64,000 bases of DNA, taken from assembly GCA_023511295.1 (NCBI GenBank), contig JAIMBT010000010.1, positions 58,413 through 122,412 of the forward strand, read 5' to 3'. Positions 27,227 through 36,389 of this stretch are shown here, piece by piece. Position numbers and translations under genes: made by a program. Numbering within the stretch: the first letter of the stretch is position 1; each line of letters begins with the position of its first letter. This DNA comes from Alicyclobacillus sp. (GTDB taxonomy: Bacteria; Bacillota; Bacilli; Alicyclobacillales; Alicyclobacillaceae). The notes below the pieces were generated by a model, which was not told the DNA's origin, did not search any database, and saw only the letters and a program-made list of their open reading frames with translations.

Positions 27227-28087
27227 TCAACCGTTCTTTAGGTTCACGACATCGTTCAAAATCTGATAATCCGTACCAATCATCTTCGAGTTCGCGTCAA
27301 ATCCGCGCTGGGCGACAATCATGTTCGCGAACTCCTGCGTCAAGTCCACATTGGACCCCTCCAGGTACCCGGACTGCAACGTACCCGAGCTGGTTCCAGG
27401 TTGCTCGTACGTCGGTGCGCCCGAATCGCTGGTTTGCGTGAACAGATTGTCGCCTGCGCTTGAAAGACCGCCGTAGTTGGTGAAGGTCGCGAGCGCCAGA
27501 TAGCCGATGGTCTTCTGCGTTCCATCTGTCAGTGTCACACTGAGTGCGCCGTCGGGGCCAATCTGCACGTTCGGTGAAGCAGGCAGCGAGGTGGACGGCA
27601 CATTGGCCGCCTGCGCAAGACTCAAAATGTTTATCGGCGTGAGGGTCTGACCGCCTGGAGACGCGGCGGTGTATCCCTGTACTATCATGCCGTTTGGCAA
27701 GACCAAATTGCCGGCGTTGTCAAGACTCATATCCCCGGCGCGCGTGTAGTACGTGCCACCGCTGCTGTCCTTCGCAACCAGTAGCCCATTTCCGTTGATG
27801 TCGACGTCGAGCGCGTTGCCGGTCGACTGGGGCGCTCCCTGCATGAACAACGTCTGAATGGCCCCCACCTTGGCGCCGAGACCGACCTGCTGCGGGCTGG
27901 TGCCGCCGACCGTGTTCTGCGTGCCCGCCGACGCGCCGGCAATGGTCTGGCTCAACACGTTTGCAAAGTCGACGCGTCCGGCCTTGAAACCAGGTGTATT
28001 TACGTTGGCGATGTTGTTGCCAATCACGTCAAGTTGTGTCTGAAATGAATCCATTCCGGAAATCGCACTGGACATCGAACGCAGCAT
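27227..28087 (-). CDS. flgE: Flagellar hook protein (FlgE/FlgG type)
   Basis: Builds the hook or distal rod. The N-terminal rod signature DVIGNNIANVNTPGFKAGRV and the C-terminal LEGSNVDLTQEFANMIVAQR domain flank a compact middle domain. In this operon position Bacillus carries the hook protein (formerly named FlgG), so FlgE is the likely role, but at 286 residues with FlgG-like ends it could be named flgG. The second of two close ATGs (28087) is used: AAGGAGG at 28097-28103 is 9 bases from it and only 3 from the first. Confidence 0.9.
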   Translation of the reverse strand: MLRSMSSAISGMDSFQTQLDVIGNNIANVNTPGFKAGRVDFANVLSQTIAGASAGTQNTVGGTSPQQVGLGAKVGAIQTLFMQGAPQSTGNALDVDINGNGLLVAKDSSGGTYYTRAGDMSLDNAGNLVLPNGMIVQGYTAASPGGQTLTPINILSLAQAANVPSTSLPASPNVQIGPDGALSVTLTDGTQKTIGYLALATFTNYGGLSSAGDNLFTQTSDSGAPTYEQPGTSSGTLQSGYLEGSNVDLTQEFANMIVAQRGFDANSKMIGTDYQILNDVVNLKNG

Positions 28088-28165
28088 GACCATTCTCCTC
28101 CTTACAGCCGCGGTGTGTGGCGGATCAGTCAGTCCCCACCACGAGGCCCCCAAGTCGGTCCAGCC

Positions 28166-28543
28166 TCAAACCACCACGACGCTGTCAATGTTCGTGACCA
28201 CGGTTTGCGACGTATGTTCCAAAGCAGTGACCACCGTCGCAGTCGGTACGTTGACAATCAAGCCCACAGGCCCGTACACGAGGTAGGCGGCCCGCGCGCC
28301 TTTCCCACGCGCCAGTTCCACCGCCGATTGCAGCTTGGTCCAGTCGGATGCGGACCACTGAACGCCCCGCTCCTGCAGCCGGACCTTGGCGTGACCGCTC
28401 AGCTGCAGCGGCTTGCCTGCGAGTGCTTCTTGTACGAATTGCTGAAACGAACGGCCGTCTGCCCGCGTCGCTGGAGCGCTGCGAAGCGTGTCCTGCGCCG
28501 TCGGTGCCGTCGGTGAAAGGGGTGTCAACCACGGCACGTTCAT
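28166..28543 (-). CDS. TIGR02530-type flagellar operon protein
   Basis: A 125-residue protein of the conserved 'flagellar operon protein' family found between flgD and flgE in Gram-positives. Recognisable features are SGHAKVRLQERGVQWSASDW, SAVELARGKGARAAYLVYGP and the end TSQTVVTNIDSVVVV. Molecular function is not known; a role in hook assembly is inferred from location. ATG 28543 overlaps the flgD stop as ATGA. The same frame is open far upstream through flgD and fliK, but that part is not coding. Confidence 0.85.
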   Translation of the reverse strand: MNVPWLTPLSPTAPTAQDTLRSAPATRADGRSFQQFVQEALAGKPLQLSGHAKVRLQERGVQWSASDWTKLQSAVELARGKGARAAYLVYGPVGLIVNVPTATVVTALEHTSQTVVTNIDSVVVV

Positions 28544-28917
28544 GCCCCTTCGCCGCCAATCTCGACGATATCGGTCAGCGAATACGTCTGTCCTCCAATC
28601 ACCAGTTGCGGTTCGCCGTTGACGACCTTCACTCCGGTCACCACACCGGATTGCGCGGCGTGGTTTGCGTCCTGAACGGTCACCGTTTGTCCAATCAACC
28701 GTTGGCTCGTGGCCAGTTGATTGACGTACAGAACCTGGGACTCGGTGGTCGCCACGTTCGTCATCTGTTCCAACGCCGTGAACTGCGCAAGCTGGGACAA
28801 GAACTGGCTGCTGTCCTGCGGTTGCAGCGGGTCCTGGTACTGCATCTGCGTGACCATCAGCTGCAAGAACGCGTTCTTGTCCAGCGTCCCGCCCGGCCCA
28901 GTCAAGGAAACGCTCAC
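28540..28917 (-). CDS. flgD: Hook-capping protein FlgD (N-terminal type)
   Basis: Caps the growing hook and is shed when the hook is complete. The export/assembly region LDKNAFLQLMVTQMQYQDPL followed by QPQDSSQFLSQLAQFTALEQM is diagnostic. The 125-residue form lacks the long C-terminal Ig/FnIII part of enterobacterial FlgD, as usual in Bacillales. The GTG at 28917 follows GGAGGAG. Confidence 0.94.
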   Translation of the reverse strand: MSVSLTGPGGTLDKNAFLQLMVTQMQYQDPLQPQDSSQFLSQLAQFTALEQMTNVATTESQVLYVNQLATSQRLIGQTVTVQDANHAAQSGVVTGVKVVNGEPQLVIGGQTYSLTDIVEIGGEGA

Positions 28918-28956
28918 AGCAACTCCTCCTCGCGAAATGAGCATTCCAGAAGAAGA

Positions 28957-30261
28957 TCACGCCCAACGAACGTACGTCGAACCGGGTGGCTGGACCACGG
29001 ATACACCGGTCCGAGCAGACGTCGGTGTCCAAGTGGCTGTGATAGGGGATGCCTGCATGCGAACCCCGGCGGTCACCTTCAACTCGTCCACCTGCACCCG
29101 CCTCCCGTTGCCCCGACCCTGGCTTCCACCCGACATCTGTGCGTCGCCGAACGCAACGGATACGCCGGCGACCTGCATCCCTTGCTGCTCGAGATGCGTC
29201 TGCAGCGCGGCCAAGTGCTGGTTGAACCACTGTACCGTTTGCATCTGGTTCGCCTGCACCACTATCGACACGCCGGCCGCGGATTGATGTACTGTGATGA
29301 GCAACGGCCCCAAATCCTGCGGTTCCACCTGGACCTGCAATTGTCCCCCGCCAGAACCTGCGACGGCTGCCGTCCATTGGGCCACACCTTGCAGTCCTGC
29401 CAGATCTCCATAACGCCAGCTGGATCCGCGTTGCCCCGCCCCGTCACCCATACGCTGGCTTCCGCCCGGGGACGATGTCGATGCCAAGACAGGCGCAGTG
29501 ACGAAGAGAACCGCATTCGATCCCGATACCGCCGCCCCGACGGAGCTTGGAGGCGCCCCCTGCTGAGCCGCCCCAACACCACGTCCCTCCCCCGCCAAAC
29601 CACGTACTTTCGCGCTGGCGACAGAGGCACTCAGGGCCGGTCCTGCGCTGTCGCTGCCTGTGCGACTTCCCCCCGATACAGACCACTCGCTGCCCGGCGA
29701 TGCCGTCACCTGGTGAACGGCACCGGAATTCGGTGTGTCCGATTCGCTGCTCTGCTGCAGTCGAGATGACCCGACAGATTGCAGGTTCGTCCAGGCAGAC
29801 GGTCCCGAGACGCGCGTGCCCGCCTTCGCTGACTCAGCAGTAGCAGCCACGCCGATGGGAAGGGGCTGCGGATTGCCCGTCCCATGGGCTTCTGCTGGGT
29901 GACGCTGCTTCACCATCCCGGAGGTCTGCATCGGTTCACCCGGCGAACGTTGTGCAATCTTTGTGGTGGCTGGCCCGACCGCTCGATCCGCCGGCACGCC
30001 ACGCGCAGATTGCAGGCCGGTCTGCGGCAGCCCCGCTCCTGGGCGTCCCGTCCGTGGACCTTGAACATCCGTTGGCCCAATCGGTTTGGATGACGAACCT
30101 ATGACCGGTGCGCCCGTCGCTGCGGGAGCCATCGCCCCCCCGAGAACCGTCGCAAACAGTGCCGTAGACACCCCTGCGGTGACCGACTGGAGCGCGTCAC
30201 CGCTTCGATTCGACCGCGGCTGCTGCTCCACCGACGCACTCGTTGACAGATGCACGCTCAC
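28957..30261 (-). CDS. fliK: Flagellar hook-length control protein FliK
   Basis: Secreted ruler that measures the hook and triggers FlhB switching. Most of the 434 residues are low-complexity Ser/Gly/Pro-rich, as expected for a ruler. The C-terminal FliK domain is clear: GQLQVQVEPQDLGPLLITVH, QWFNQHLAALQTHLEQQGMQ and VAGVSVAFG. The GTG at 30261 has AAGGAGGTG upstream at good spacing. Confidence 0.92.
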   Translation of the reverse strand: MSVHLSTSASVEQQPRSNRSGDALQSVTAGVSTALFATVLGGAMAPAATGAPVIGSSSKPIGPTDVQGPRTGRPGAGLPQTGLQSARGVPADRAVGPATTKIAQRSPGEPMQTSGMVKQRHPAEAHGTGNPQPLPIGVAATAESAKAGTRVSGPSAWTNLQSVGSSRLQQSSESDTPNSGAVHQVTASPGSEWSVSGGSRTGSDSAGPALSASVASAKVRGLAGEGRGVGAAQQGAPPSSVGAAVSGSNAVLFVTAPVLASTSSPGGSQRMGDGAGQRGSSWRYGDLAGLQGVAQWTAAVAGSGGGQLQVQVEPQDLGPLLITVHQSAAGVSIVVQANQMQTVQWFNQHLAALQTHLEQQGMQVAGVSVAFGDAQMSGGSQGRGNGRRVQVDELKVTAGVRMQASPITATWTPTSARTGVSVVQPPGSTYVRWA

Positions 30262-30292
30262 AACTCTTCACCTCCTTTCGCCGTTCGCGTCC

Positions 30293-30892
30293 TTACGGTT
30301 GGTTGCCCGTTGTGGGCGCCTTTGGGAGTGCAGACGCTGCAGCCAGCAACTTTGCGGCTTGGGCAGCGTCCATGCTGGCGAGGATTTGGGAAGCGGCATC
30401 GGGTCCTAGAGCCGCAACCACTTGAGCAGCCTGCGCGGGCGCCAATTTCCCAAGAACTTGCGCAGCCGCAGCAGGGTCCATCTTCGCCAGAATCGACGCT
30501 TCCGCGGCAGCCGTCTGAGCGGCCGACGCACGGGCGGCCGCCTGCGACTTCGCCGTCTGCACCGCCTGTTGGAGTGAGCCAATCTGCTGTTGTTGTTGGG
30601 CAATCTGCGCGTTCGCCTTCGCCAGTTGCTGCCGCAACGTCGCGATGGTGGCATTCGCCGCGGTCAGTGCGTCAGTCGAGGGAGCGGCGCTGCCATGCGA
30701 AGGCCCTGCCGTCAGGCGGTGAAAATCCGCCACGACGGTCTTCGTAACGGGCACCCCCACCACCTGGAGAGCCCCGGCAATCACCACCGCAGCGACGAGG
30801 ACCGGCACCAAGCCGAGCAAGATCACCTTCATCAGCAGCGCGACGAAGGGGTTCGTCTGCTTCTCGTCCGTCGAATCCACCGCCGTACTCAT
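30293..30892 (-). CDS. MotE/YlxF-like stator chaperone family protein
   Basis: A 199-residue protein with one membrane helix (about residues 20-46), a coiled coil (ATIATLRQQLAKANAQIAQQ) and C-terminal MgtE-N-like repeats (ILAKMDPAAAAQVLGKLAPA, QILASMDAAQAAKLL). YlxF sits at the same place between fliJ and fliK in Bacillus, and MotE of alphaproteobacteria with the same architecture stabilises MotC. The ATG overlaps the fliJ stop as ATGA. Confidence 0.85.
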   Translation of the reverse strand: MSTAVDSTDEKQTNPFVALLMKVILLGLVPVLVAAVVIAGALQVVGVPVTKTVVADFHRLTAGPSHGSAAPSTDALTAANATIATLRQQLAKANAQIAQQQQQIGSLQQAVQTAKSQAAARASAAQTAAAEASILAKMDPAAAAQVLGKLAPAQAAQVVAALGPDAASQILASMDAAQAAKLLAAASALPKAPTTGNQP

Positions 30893-31323
30893 GGCGCTGA
30901 CCTCCTGAAACCAACGAGTGCTCGTTCATCCGCCTGACGATCCGCTATCCGTTGACGCTCCAAACCAACCTTGGCCTCGAGTCGCTGGGCCAGCATCCCC
31001 CAGCGCTCGCGCTCGCGGTACGCATGGAGCACGTCCGCTTCCGCTTGTTCCACCGATGCCTTCGCCGCGTCGGCTTGCGCCCGGAGGTTCTGCTCCTGCC
31101 ACTCGAGGGTTTGAATCTGGTCCGTGAGGGCCCGCACGTCGCTCCCGGCCCGGGCGTACAGGCGGTGCGCGCACAAACCCGCGCGCGTCCTGGCACAGGC
31201 GGCGAGTTCAGCTTCGATGGCCGATTGCTTCTGGCGCGCCTGCTCCAACCGCCACCGCGCCTGTTGCAACAGTCCCTCCTGTACATGATGGTAGCGGGAG
31301 GTGAAGGACGGGCGTGAAGTCAT
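30889..31323 (-). CDS. fliJ: Flagellar export chaperone FliJ
   Basis: Coiled-coil stalk of the export ATPase that contacts FliI and FlhA. The 144 residues form an almost continuous antiparallel coiled coil rich in Ala, Gln, Arg and Glu (GLLQQARWRLEQARQKQSAI, QTLEWQEQNLRAQADAAKAS). Assignment rests on this shape and on its place between fliI and motE. ATGA overlap with fliI. Confidence 0.87.
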   Translation of the reverse strand: MTSRPSFTSRYHHVQEGLLQQARWRLEQARQKQSAIEAELAACARTRAGLCAHRLYARAGSDVRALTDQIQTLEWQEQNLRAQADAAKASVEQAEADVLHAYRERERWGMLAQRLEAKVGLERQRIADRQADERALVGFRRSAP

Positions 31324-32648
31324 GGGTCAACACCTGCCAACGCGCATAACTGCGCCAGTGATTCTTCAAAAGAACAGCGCGCATCGACGGTCTGCATCAA
31401 AAACTGGCGAATCTCTGGGAGTTTGGCCACGGCCGTGTCCGTCACGGGATCCACGCCGGATTGGTAGGCGCCGATGCGCAAGAGGTCTTCGACATCGGCG
31501 TATCGAGCCAGCCACTCGCGAACGGTGCCCGCAGCTCGTTGGTGCCGTGCATCGGTGACCGCCGGAAACAGGCGGCTCAAACTCGCCAGGACGTCCACCG
31601 CGGGAAATTGCCCTTTCTGAGCGAGCGAGCGGGACAACACCACATGTCCGTCCAAGATGCCGCGAACCGCGTCGGCAATCGGATCATTCATGTCGTCCCC
31701 ATCCACGAGCACGGTGTAAAACGCCGTGATGGTGCCGCGCTCTCCTGGACCGGTTCGTTCCAAGAGCCGCGGCAACCGCGCGAACACACTCGGCGTATAT
31801 CCGCGAGCCGTCGGGGGTTCGCCGACGGAGAGGCCGATTTCGCGCTGCGCCATCGCGAAGCGGGTCAAGGAGTCCATCATCAGGTTCACGTGGTACCCGA
31901 GATCTCGGAAGTACTCCGCGACCGCGGTGGCGACAAATGCCGCCTTGGTCCGCAATAGCGCCGGTTCGTCCGACGTCGCCACGACGACCACACTCCGGGC
32001 CAGACCCTGCTCTCCCAAATCACGCTCGATGAACTCCCGTACCTCGCGCCCGCGTTCACCAATCAAGGCGATGACGTTGAGGTCGGCCGCGGTGTTGCGG
32101 GCAATCATCGAAAGGAAGGTGCTCTTCCCCACTCCGCTTCCCGCGAAGATGCCGATCCGCTGACCCCGTCCGACCGTGAGCAGCGCATCTAACACCCGTA
32201 CTCCGGTTGCCAACGGGTCCGCGATGCGCTGTCGGCGCAGCGCATTGGGCGGCTTCGCGTCGACGGGCACTTCTCGTTCGACCGCAATCGGTCCCTGGTC
32301 GTCCATCGGCCGCCCGAGTCCGTTGAGAACCCGCCCCATCAAGCCGGGGCCGCACGGTACAGCCAGGGGTTTAGCAACGGCCAGCACCTCGGCTCCAGGC
32401 CCCACGCCTTCCAACTCCGTGAGGGGCGTCAAGACCAACCGGTTCTCCCGAAATCCGACGACCTCGGCGAGACACGGGTTTCCCTCGCCGGATTGAATGG
32501 CGCAGATATCACCCAAGCTCGCGGCGGGACCGCGCGATTCAATCGTCTGCCCAACCACCTGACTGACCCGACCGTACATGCGGAACCAGCGGACGGTGCG
32601 CAAGCGCTGTTCGAGGTGGTCGGACCACCGTTCGAGGTCATTCGTCAT
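31320..32648 (-). CDS. fliI: Flagellum-specific export ATPase FliI
   Basis: Hexameric ATPase that unfolds and delivers export substrates. Walker A is GIFAGSGVGKSTFLSMIAR; NVIALIGERGREVREFIE and the DSLTRFAMAQREIGLSVGEP segment are shared with F1-beta-type ATPases of type III systems. It has 442 residues. Its start overlaps fliH by 11 bases. Confidence 0.97.
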   Translation of the reverse strand: MTNDLERWSDHLEQRLRTVRWFRMYGRVSQVVGQTIESRGPAASLGDICAIQSGEGNPCLAEVVGFRENRLVLTPLTELEGVGPGAEVLAVAKPLAVPCGPGLMGRVLNGLGRPMDDQGPIAVEREVPVDAKPPNALRRQRIADPLATGVRVLDALLTVGRGQRIGIFAGSGVGKSTFLSMIARNTAADLNVIALIGERGREVREFIERDLGEQGLARSVVVVATSDEPALLRTKAAFVATAVAEYFRDLGYHVNLMMDSLTRFAMAQREIGLSVGEPPTARGYTPSVFARLPRLLERTGPGERGTITAFYTVLVDGDDMNDPIADAVRGILDGHVVLSRSLAQKGQFPAVDVLASLSRLFPAVTDARHQRAAGTVREWLARYADVEDLLRIGAYQSGVDPVTDTAVAKLPEIRQFLMQTVDARCSFEESLAQLCALAGVDP

Positions 32649-33411
32649 CGGTCACCGCCCCCTCGCTGCCGAATACCGCGTCCAGCTCCTGCTGCAGCAG
32701 TTCCAGCTTCACCGCGAGTCGACCGTCGAGCCGTCCGGATTCCGTCCGCAATTCACAGCCGCCGCGCCCGACGCTTTCGTCCGGCACCACCACCAGTTCC
32801 CATCTCCCATAGGACGCACTCCGCCAGGCTGGGCACGCCGCAGCTGCCGCGGCGTAGTCCGCGGGATGGACCCTCACTTCGACGGTCGCTGTATCCATTA
32901 CGTAGCGGAGCATGTCCTGGACCATCGCCTGCACGTCCGCAGGCGCAAGGACCAACTCCCGGTGGAGGATGTCTCGAACGACCGCCGCGCACAAATTCGG
33001 AAGGGGCCGCAGCGCGCGTTCCACGATGCGTATCCGATCCCGCTGAACGCCCTCAGCGAGGGCCTCGATTTCGGCGAGTTGGGCGGCCCGCTCCTGTTCC
33101 CATGCCTCGCGTTGCGCCTGCAACTGCGCGTTCTGGGTTGCTCGCTCGGCCTCGAGTTGTGCGCGGGCCGCAGCCAGCCCGTCCTCCCGCGCCGCGTGAC
33201 GCAAGGTCTCGGCCTCCGCGCGCGCCTCTGCGAGCACACGCGCCGCCTCCTCGTGCGCCGCGGCGACCACCGCCAAAGCGGCGTGTCCCTCATCATCGGA
33301 TTTGCTGCCACAACCCGGCGCGGCCGGCGACAGGTCCGGCACAGGGATGACGGTGGCACGCAGCGTCTGGGCTTGGTCGGTCCATCGCAACACGTTAGAC
33401 AATGATGTCAT
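32638..33411 (-). CDS. fliH: Flagellar assembly protein FliH
   Basis: Regulatory stator of the FliI ATPase. About 257 residues with a long Ala/Glu/Arg-rich helix (EEAARVLAEARAEAETLRHA to EALAEGVQRDR) and a V-ATPase E-subunit-like C-terminal domain (ALRPLPNLCAAVVRDILHRE). The start is uncertain: ATG 33411 directly abuts GGAGGGG, while TTG 33402 has 9-base spacing from it. Either way it overlaps the fliG end. Confidence 0.88.
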   Translation of the reverse strand: MTSLSNVLRWTDQAQTLRATVIPVPDLSPAAPGCGSKSDDEGHAALAVVAAAHEEAARVLAEARAEAETLRHAAREDGLAAARAQLEAERATQNAQLQAQREAWEQERAAQLAEIEALAEGVQRDRIRIVERALRPLPNLCAAVVRDILHRELVLAPADVQAMVQDMLRYVMDTATVEVRVHPADYAAAAAACPAWRSASYGRWELVVVPDESVGRGGCELRTESGRLDGRLAVKLELLQQELDAVFGSEGAVTDDE

Positions 33412-34408
33412 CCCCTCCGCCCCGTGCCACGACAATCTCTCCAGCTTCCTCCAGCCGTCGGATCACGGCGACAATGCGCTGCTGTGCGTCTTCCACATCT
33501 CGCAAGCGTACCGGGCCCATGAACTCCATCTCCTCCCGGAACGTCTCGGCCATCCGCTTGGACATGTTGTCGAAGATGACCGTCTGCACGTCTTCACTCG
33601 CGACCTTTAACGCGAGCTGCAGGTCGTGGGGGTCCACGTCGCGTATCACGCGCTGGATGGCTCGAGGATCGAGCAGAACGATGTCGTCGAAGATGAACAT
33701 CCGCTTCTTAATCTCGTCCACAAGCTCCGGCTCTTGAAGTTCCAACTGCTCCAGGATAGATTTCTCCGTGCCGCGATCCACACCGTTCAAGATCTTGACA
33801 ACCGCATCGACGCCTCCGTTTTGCGTGTTGTCCAAACTCCCCATGGCAGACAGCTTGGCTTCCAAAATCTGCTCCACCTCATTGATGACGTCCGGCGATG
33901 TGCCATTCATCGACGCAATCCGCCGCGCCACATCCGCCTGCAATTCGTGCGGCAGCGCGGACAGGATGAGCGCAGCTTGAGCAGGCTCCAGATAGCTCAA
34001 GACCAAAGCCATGGTTTGCGGATGCTCATCCTGGATGAAGCTCAGGATTTGATGAGGGTCTGCCTTTCTCGCGAAGTGAAATGGCTTGACCTGCAGTGCA
34101 GCCGTGAGTCGGTTCAAGACAGAAGCCGCTTCGGTCGGCCCTACCGCCTTTTCCAGCACCTCGCGAGCGTAGTCGATGCCGCCGATGTTGAGGTATTCGC
34201 GCGCCTTCACAATCTCTCGAAATTCCTTCACAACCTGTTCGCGCTGGTCCAGGTCCACCTTGCGCAGGTTGGCGATTTCGAGCGTCAGCTCTTCCACCTC
34301 TTCCGGCGTGAGGCGCTTATAAATGTTGGAGGCCACCTCTGGTCCCAGGCTGATCAACAACACGGCGGCCTTCTGCCTGCCCGTCATTCCCGACCGAAGT
34401 CTCGGCAT
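33395..34408 (-). CDS. fliG: Flagellar motor switch protein FliG
   Basis: Rotor protein that contacts FliF, FliM and the stators. KAAVLLISLGPEVASNIYKR, the EHPQTMALVLSYLEPAQAAL armadillo segment, and the torque helix IQRVIRDVDPHDLQLALKVA with charged residues are all present. It has 337 residues. ATG 34408 follows GGAGGAAG; an upstream ATG at 34423 overlaps that site. Confidence 0.97.
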   Translation of the reverse strand: MPRLRSGMTGRQKAAVLLISLGPEVASNIYKRLTPEEVEELTLEIANLRKVDLDQREQVVKEFREIVKAREYLNIGGIDYAREVLEKAVGPTEAASVLNRLTAALQVKPFHFARKADPHQILSFIQDEHPQTMALVLSYLEPAQAALILSALPHELQADVARRIASMNGTSPDVINEVEQILEAKLSAMGSLDNTQNGGVDAVVKILNGVDRGTEKSILEQLELQEPELVDEIKKRMFIFDDIVLLDPRAIQRVIRDVDPHDLQLALKVASEDVQTVIFDNMSKRMAETFREEMEFMGPVRLRDVEDAQQRIVAVIRRLEEAGEIVVARGGGDDIIV

Positions 34409-34504
34409 GCTGTCTTCCTCCATCCACGGCCCTCAAACCACACGACATCGGCCCTCAAAACCACCGAGCACACCGTCCCCCGGGGAAGCCCGAACATGAG
34501 CCAA
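34409..34504 (-). other. Intergenic gap between fliF and fliG with a direct repeat
   Basis: About 96 bases without a gene, unusual in this otherwise tight operon. It holds two near-identical copies of CGGCCCTCAAACCAC (34427-34441 and 34449-34464, the second with one extra A). No terminator or promoter was recognised. Confidence 0.6.
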
Positions 34505-36031
34505 CTATTCGGCCAACCACGTCCGCAGCAGATTGGCAAACTCGTCCGGCTTGCGATTGGCCAAGCGGGACAACTCCTCCTTCATGCGCTCGTCTTCCGA
34601 CATGGGGACCTCCTCCAGGTTTTCGAGGACCACGGGTTCGTCGGCGACCAGCTCTGGCGTCGCGGCGCGCCGCCTGCGACGCACCCACCCCACAGCCACC
34701 AGGAGGGCACCAAGCGCGCCGAGCCCTCCCCAGATGAAGCTCTGTAGGTGGCGCTGTTGGAGCGCACTCTGGACGGGGGTCTGCGTAAACGGCATCGACT
34801 GCACCGTGATGGAATTGGCGCCGTTGCCTCCTTGGGACGCCCCTACGGCATTCGCCACGAATGCTTTGATTTGAGCGAGCGTCGCAGGGCTCCATGTGTG
34901 GTTCGCGGAGTTCAAAATGATCCCGACCGTGTAACCAGAGATCTGGATAGGATCTTGCACGGTATGCGTATCCACGTAGCTATTGACGTAGTTGTCCACT
35001 GTCGTCGTAGACGTCGAGTTTGATCCGCCGATTTGGTTTCCCGTGCCGGCGTAGGACGGCAGGTTTGGGTTGGTGGACGCTTGACCGGCGATCCCACCGA
35101 CGGCGCCCGTCCCAGCCTGGCTCGACGAACTGCGCGTGGTCTGCGAACTCGCCAACAACCCGGTGGACTGGCCCGGTGCCGCTTGGTAGATATGGGCGTA
35201 GGACGTCGTCTGGTTGAACTGGACGTTCGCGTGCACCATGACCACCGCGTTACCAAGACCCAGAATTTGATTCAATCCAGCGGTGAGTTCCTGCGTCAAG
35301 GATTGTTCAAGTCGTTGCCGCGTCGCCAGTTCATCGGTCGATACCAATCCCGTTGCGGATGCGTCCGAACTCGACAGCGTGACGCCGTTCTGGTCTACGA
35401 CCGTCACGTTGTCCGGCGTCAAGCCCTGAACCGAGTGAGACACGAGTTGCTGAATGCCCTGGACCTGGCCGGACGTCAAGTTCACGCCGTTGCCGAGTTG
35501 CACGAACACAGACGCCTTTGCACTGTCGGTTTGCTGGGATACGAACAGTTGATTGGTCGGCATCACGATGTGCACCTGGGCGCTTTCGATACCGTCGATG
35601 CTCTCAATCGTCTGGTTGAGGCTCTGCTGCAGCGCATCCAAGACTTGGATGTTAAACTGGTCTTGGGTCATGCCGAAAGAACTGGAAACCGAACTGTACC
35701 CGATGTACCCGGTTTGCGGCAGACCGGCCATCGACAGCTGTACGCGCGCCTTGTCCGCGTCTGCAGCGGGCACCAAAACCGCCGTCCCGTTGATTTTGCT
35801 CGGGATTTTCAGGGTCTCCAGTTCGTTCTCCACCTGACCGAGCGACTTGTCGTCCAGCCCCGTCATGATGGTGACGTAGTTGGGACGCAACACAACCCAC
35901 AAAACGACGACAAGACACACCAGCAGAGCGGCACCTGCAATCAACAGGTTGCGTCTTTGCCCCGGCTGAAAGTGACTCCACCAGGCTCCAAGCTTCGCCC
36001 ACCATTTGCGAACGGACTCATTCAAGGGCAC
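34505..36031 (-). CDS. fliF: Flagellar MS-ring protein FliF
   Basis: Forms the MS ring in the cytoplasmic membrane, the base on which the flagellum assembles. Two membrane helices (about 28-49 and 450-470) flank the extracytoplasmic ring-building domains (LSMAGLPQTGYIGYSSVSSS, VQVLDALQQSL-like NIQVLDALQQSLNQTIESID, AKASVFVQLGNG). The C-terminal FliG-binding tail is DEFANLLRTWLAE. It has 508 residues. The start is GTG 36031 or TTG 36025; AAGGTGA favours the latter spacing. Confidence 0.95.
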   Translation of the reverse strand: MPLNESVRKWWAKLGAWWSHFQPGQRRNLLIAGAALLVCLVVVLWVVLRPNYVTIMTGLDDKSLGQVENELETLKIPSKINGTAVLVPAADADKARVQLSMAGLPQTGYIGYSSVSSSFGMTQDQFNIQVLDALQQSLNQTIESIDGIESAQVHIVMPTNQLFVSQQTDSAKASVFVQLGNGVNLTSGQVQGIQQLVSHSVQGLTPDNVTVVDQNGVTLSSSDASATGLVSTDELATRQRLEQSLTQELTAGLNQILGLGNAVVMVHANVQFNQTTSYAHIYQAAPGQSTGLLASSQTTRSSSSQAGTGAVGGIAGQASTNPNLPSYAGTGNQIGGSNSTSTTTVDNYVNSYVDTHTVQDPIQISGYTVGIILNSANHTWSPATLAQIKAFVANAVGASQGGNGANSITVQSMPFTQTPVQSALQQRHLQSFIWGGLGALGALLVAVGWVRRRRRAATPELVADEPVVLENLEEVPMSEDERMKEELSRLANRKPDEFANLLRTWLAE

Positions 36032-36079
36032 TCACCTTTCATCCCGCACAACGAGGTGGAACCACGCGATAACGCCGTA

Positions 36080-36379
36080 TCACACCTGCATGTTCATGAT
36101 GCTCTGATAAGCGCTGACCGCGCGATCTCGAACTTGGACGACCAAATCGACCGCCAACGTTGCCTGTTGTTCGGCCACCATCAGCTGGTCGACCGATACA
36201 GGTCCGCCGGCCGCGAATGAAGCCGCCATTTGGTCGGCTTGGCTCGACAACTGGTTGGCCTGGTTGAACGCGTCGCCGAGCCACTGTGCAAAGCTCCCAC
36301 CTGCCGACCCAGAGCCGGACGAACGGTTCAGTCCGACCGGATTCGGCACGGCGGCCTGTCCCAAACCAGGAACTTGCAT
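36080..36379 (-). CDS. fliE: Flagellar hook-basal body complex protein FliE
   Basis: Junction protein between the MS ring and the rod. The C-terminal half, VAEQQATLAVDLVVQVRDRA and VSAYQSIMNMQV, is the FliE signature. It has 99 residues. ATG 36379 lies behind a G-rich Shine-Dalgarno region (AGGTGGAGG). Confidence 0.94.
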   Translation of the reverse strand: MQVPGLGQAAVPNPVGLNRSSGSGSAGGSFAQWLGDAFNQANQLSSQADQMAASFAAGGPVSVDQLMVAEQQATLAVDLVVQVRDRAVSAYQSIMNMQV

Positions 36380-36389
36380 CCCCCTCCAC

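Noticed and set aside
28544..29377. Upstream extension of the TIGR02530-type gene to a 403-residue protein
   Set aside because: The extension overlaps flgD and fliK on the same strand in another frame; the ATGA junction at 28540-28543 gives a family-sized 125-residue product.
28348..29769. 473-codon open frame on the plus strand opposite fliK and flgD
   Set aside because: Composition is Arg/Pro/His-rich, it is antisense to well-supported flagellar genes, and no family feature is visible.
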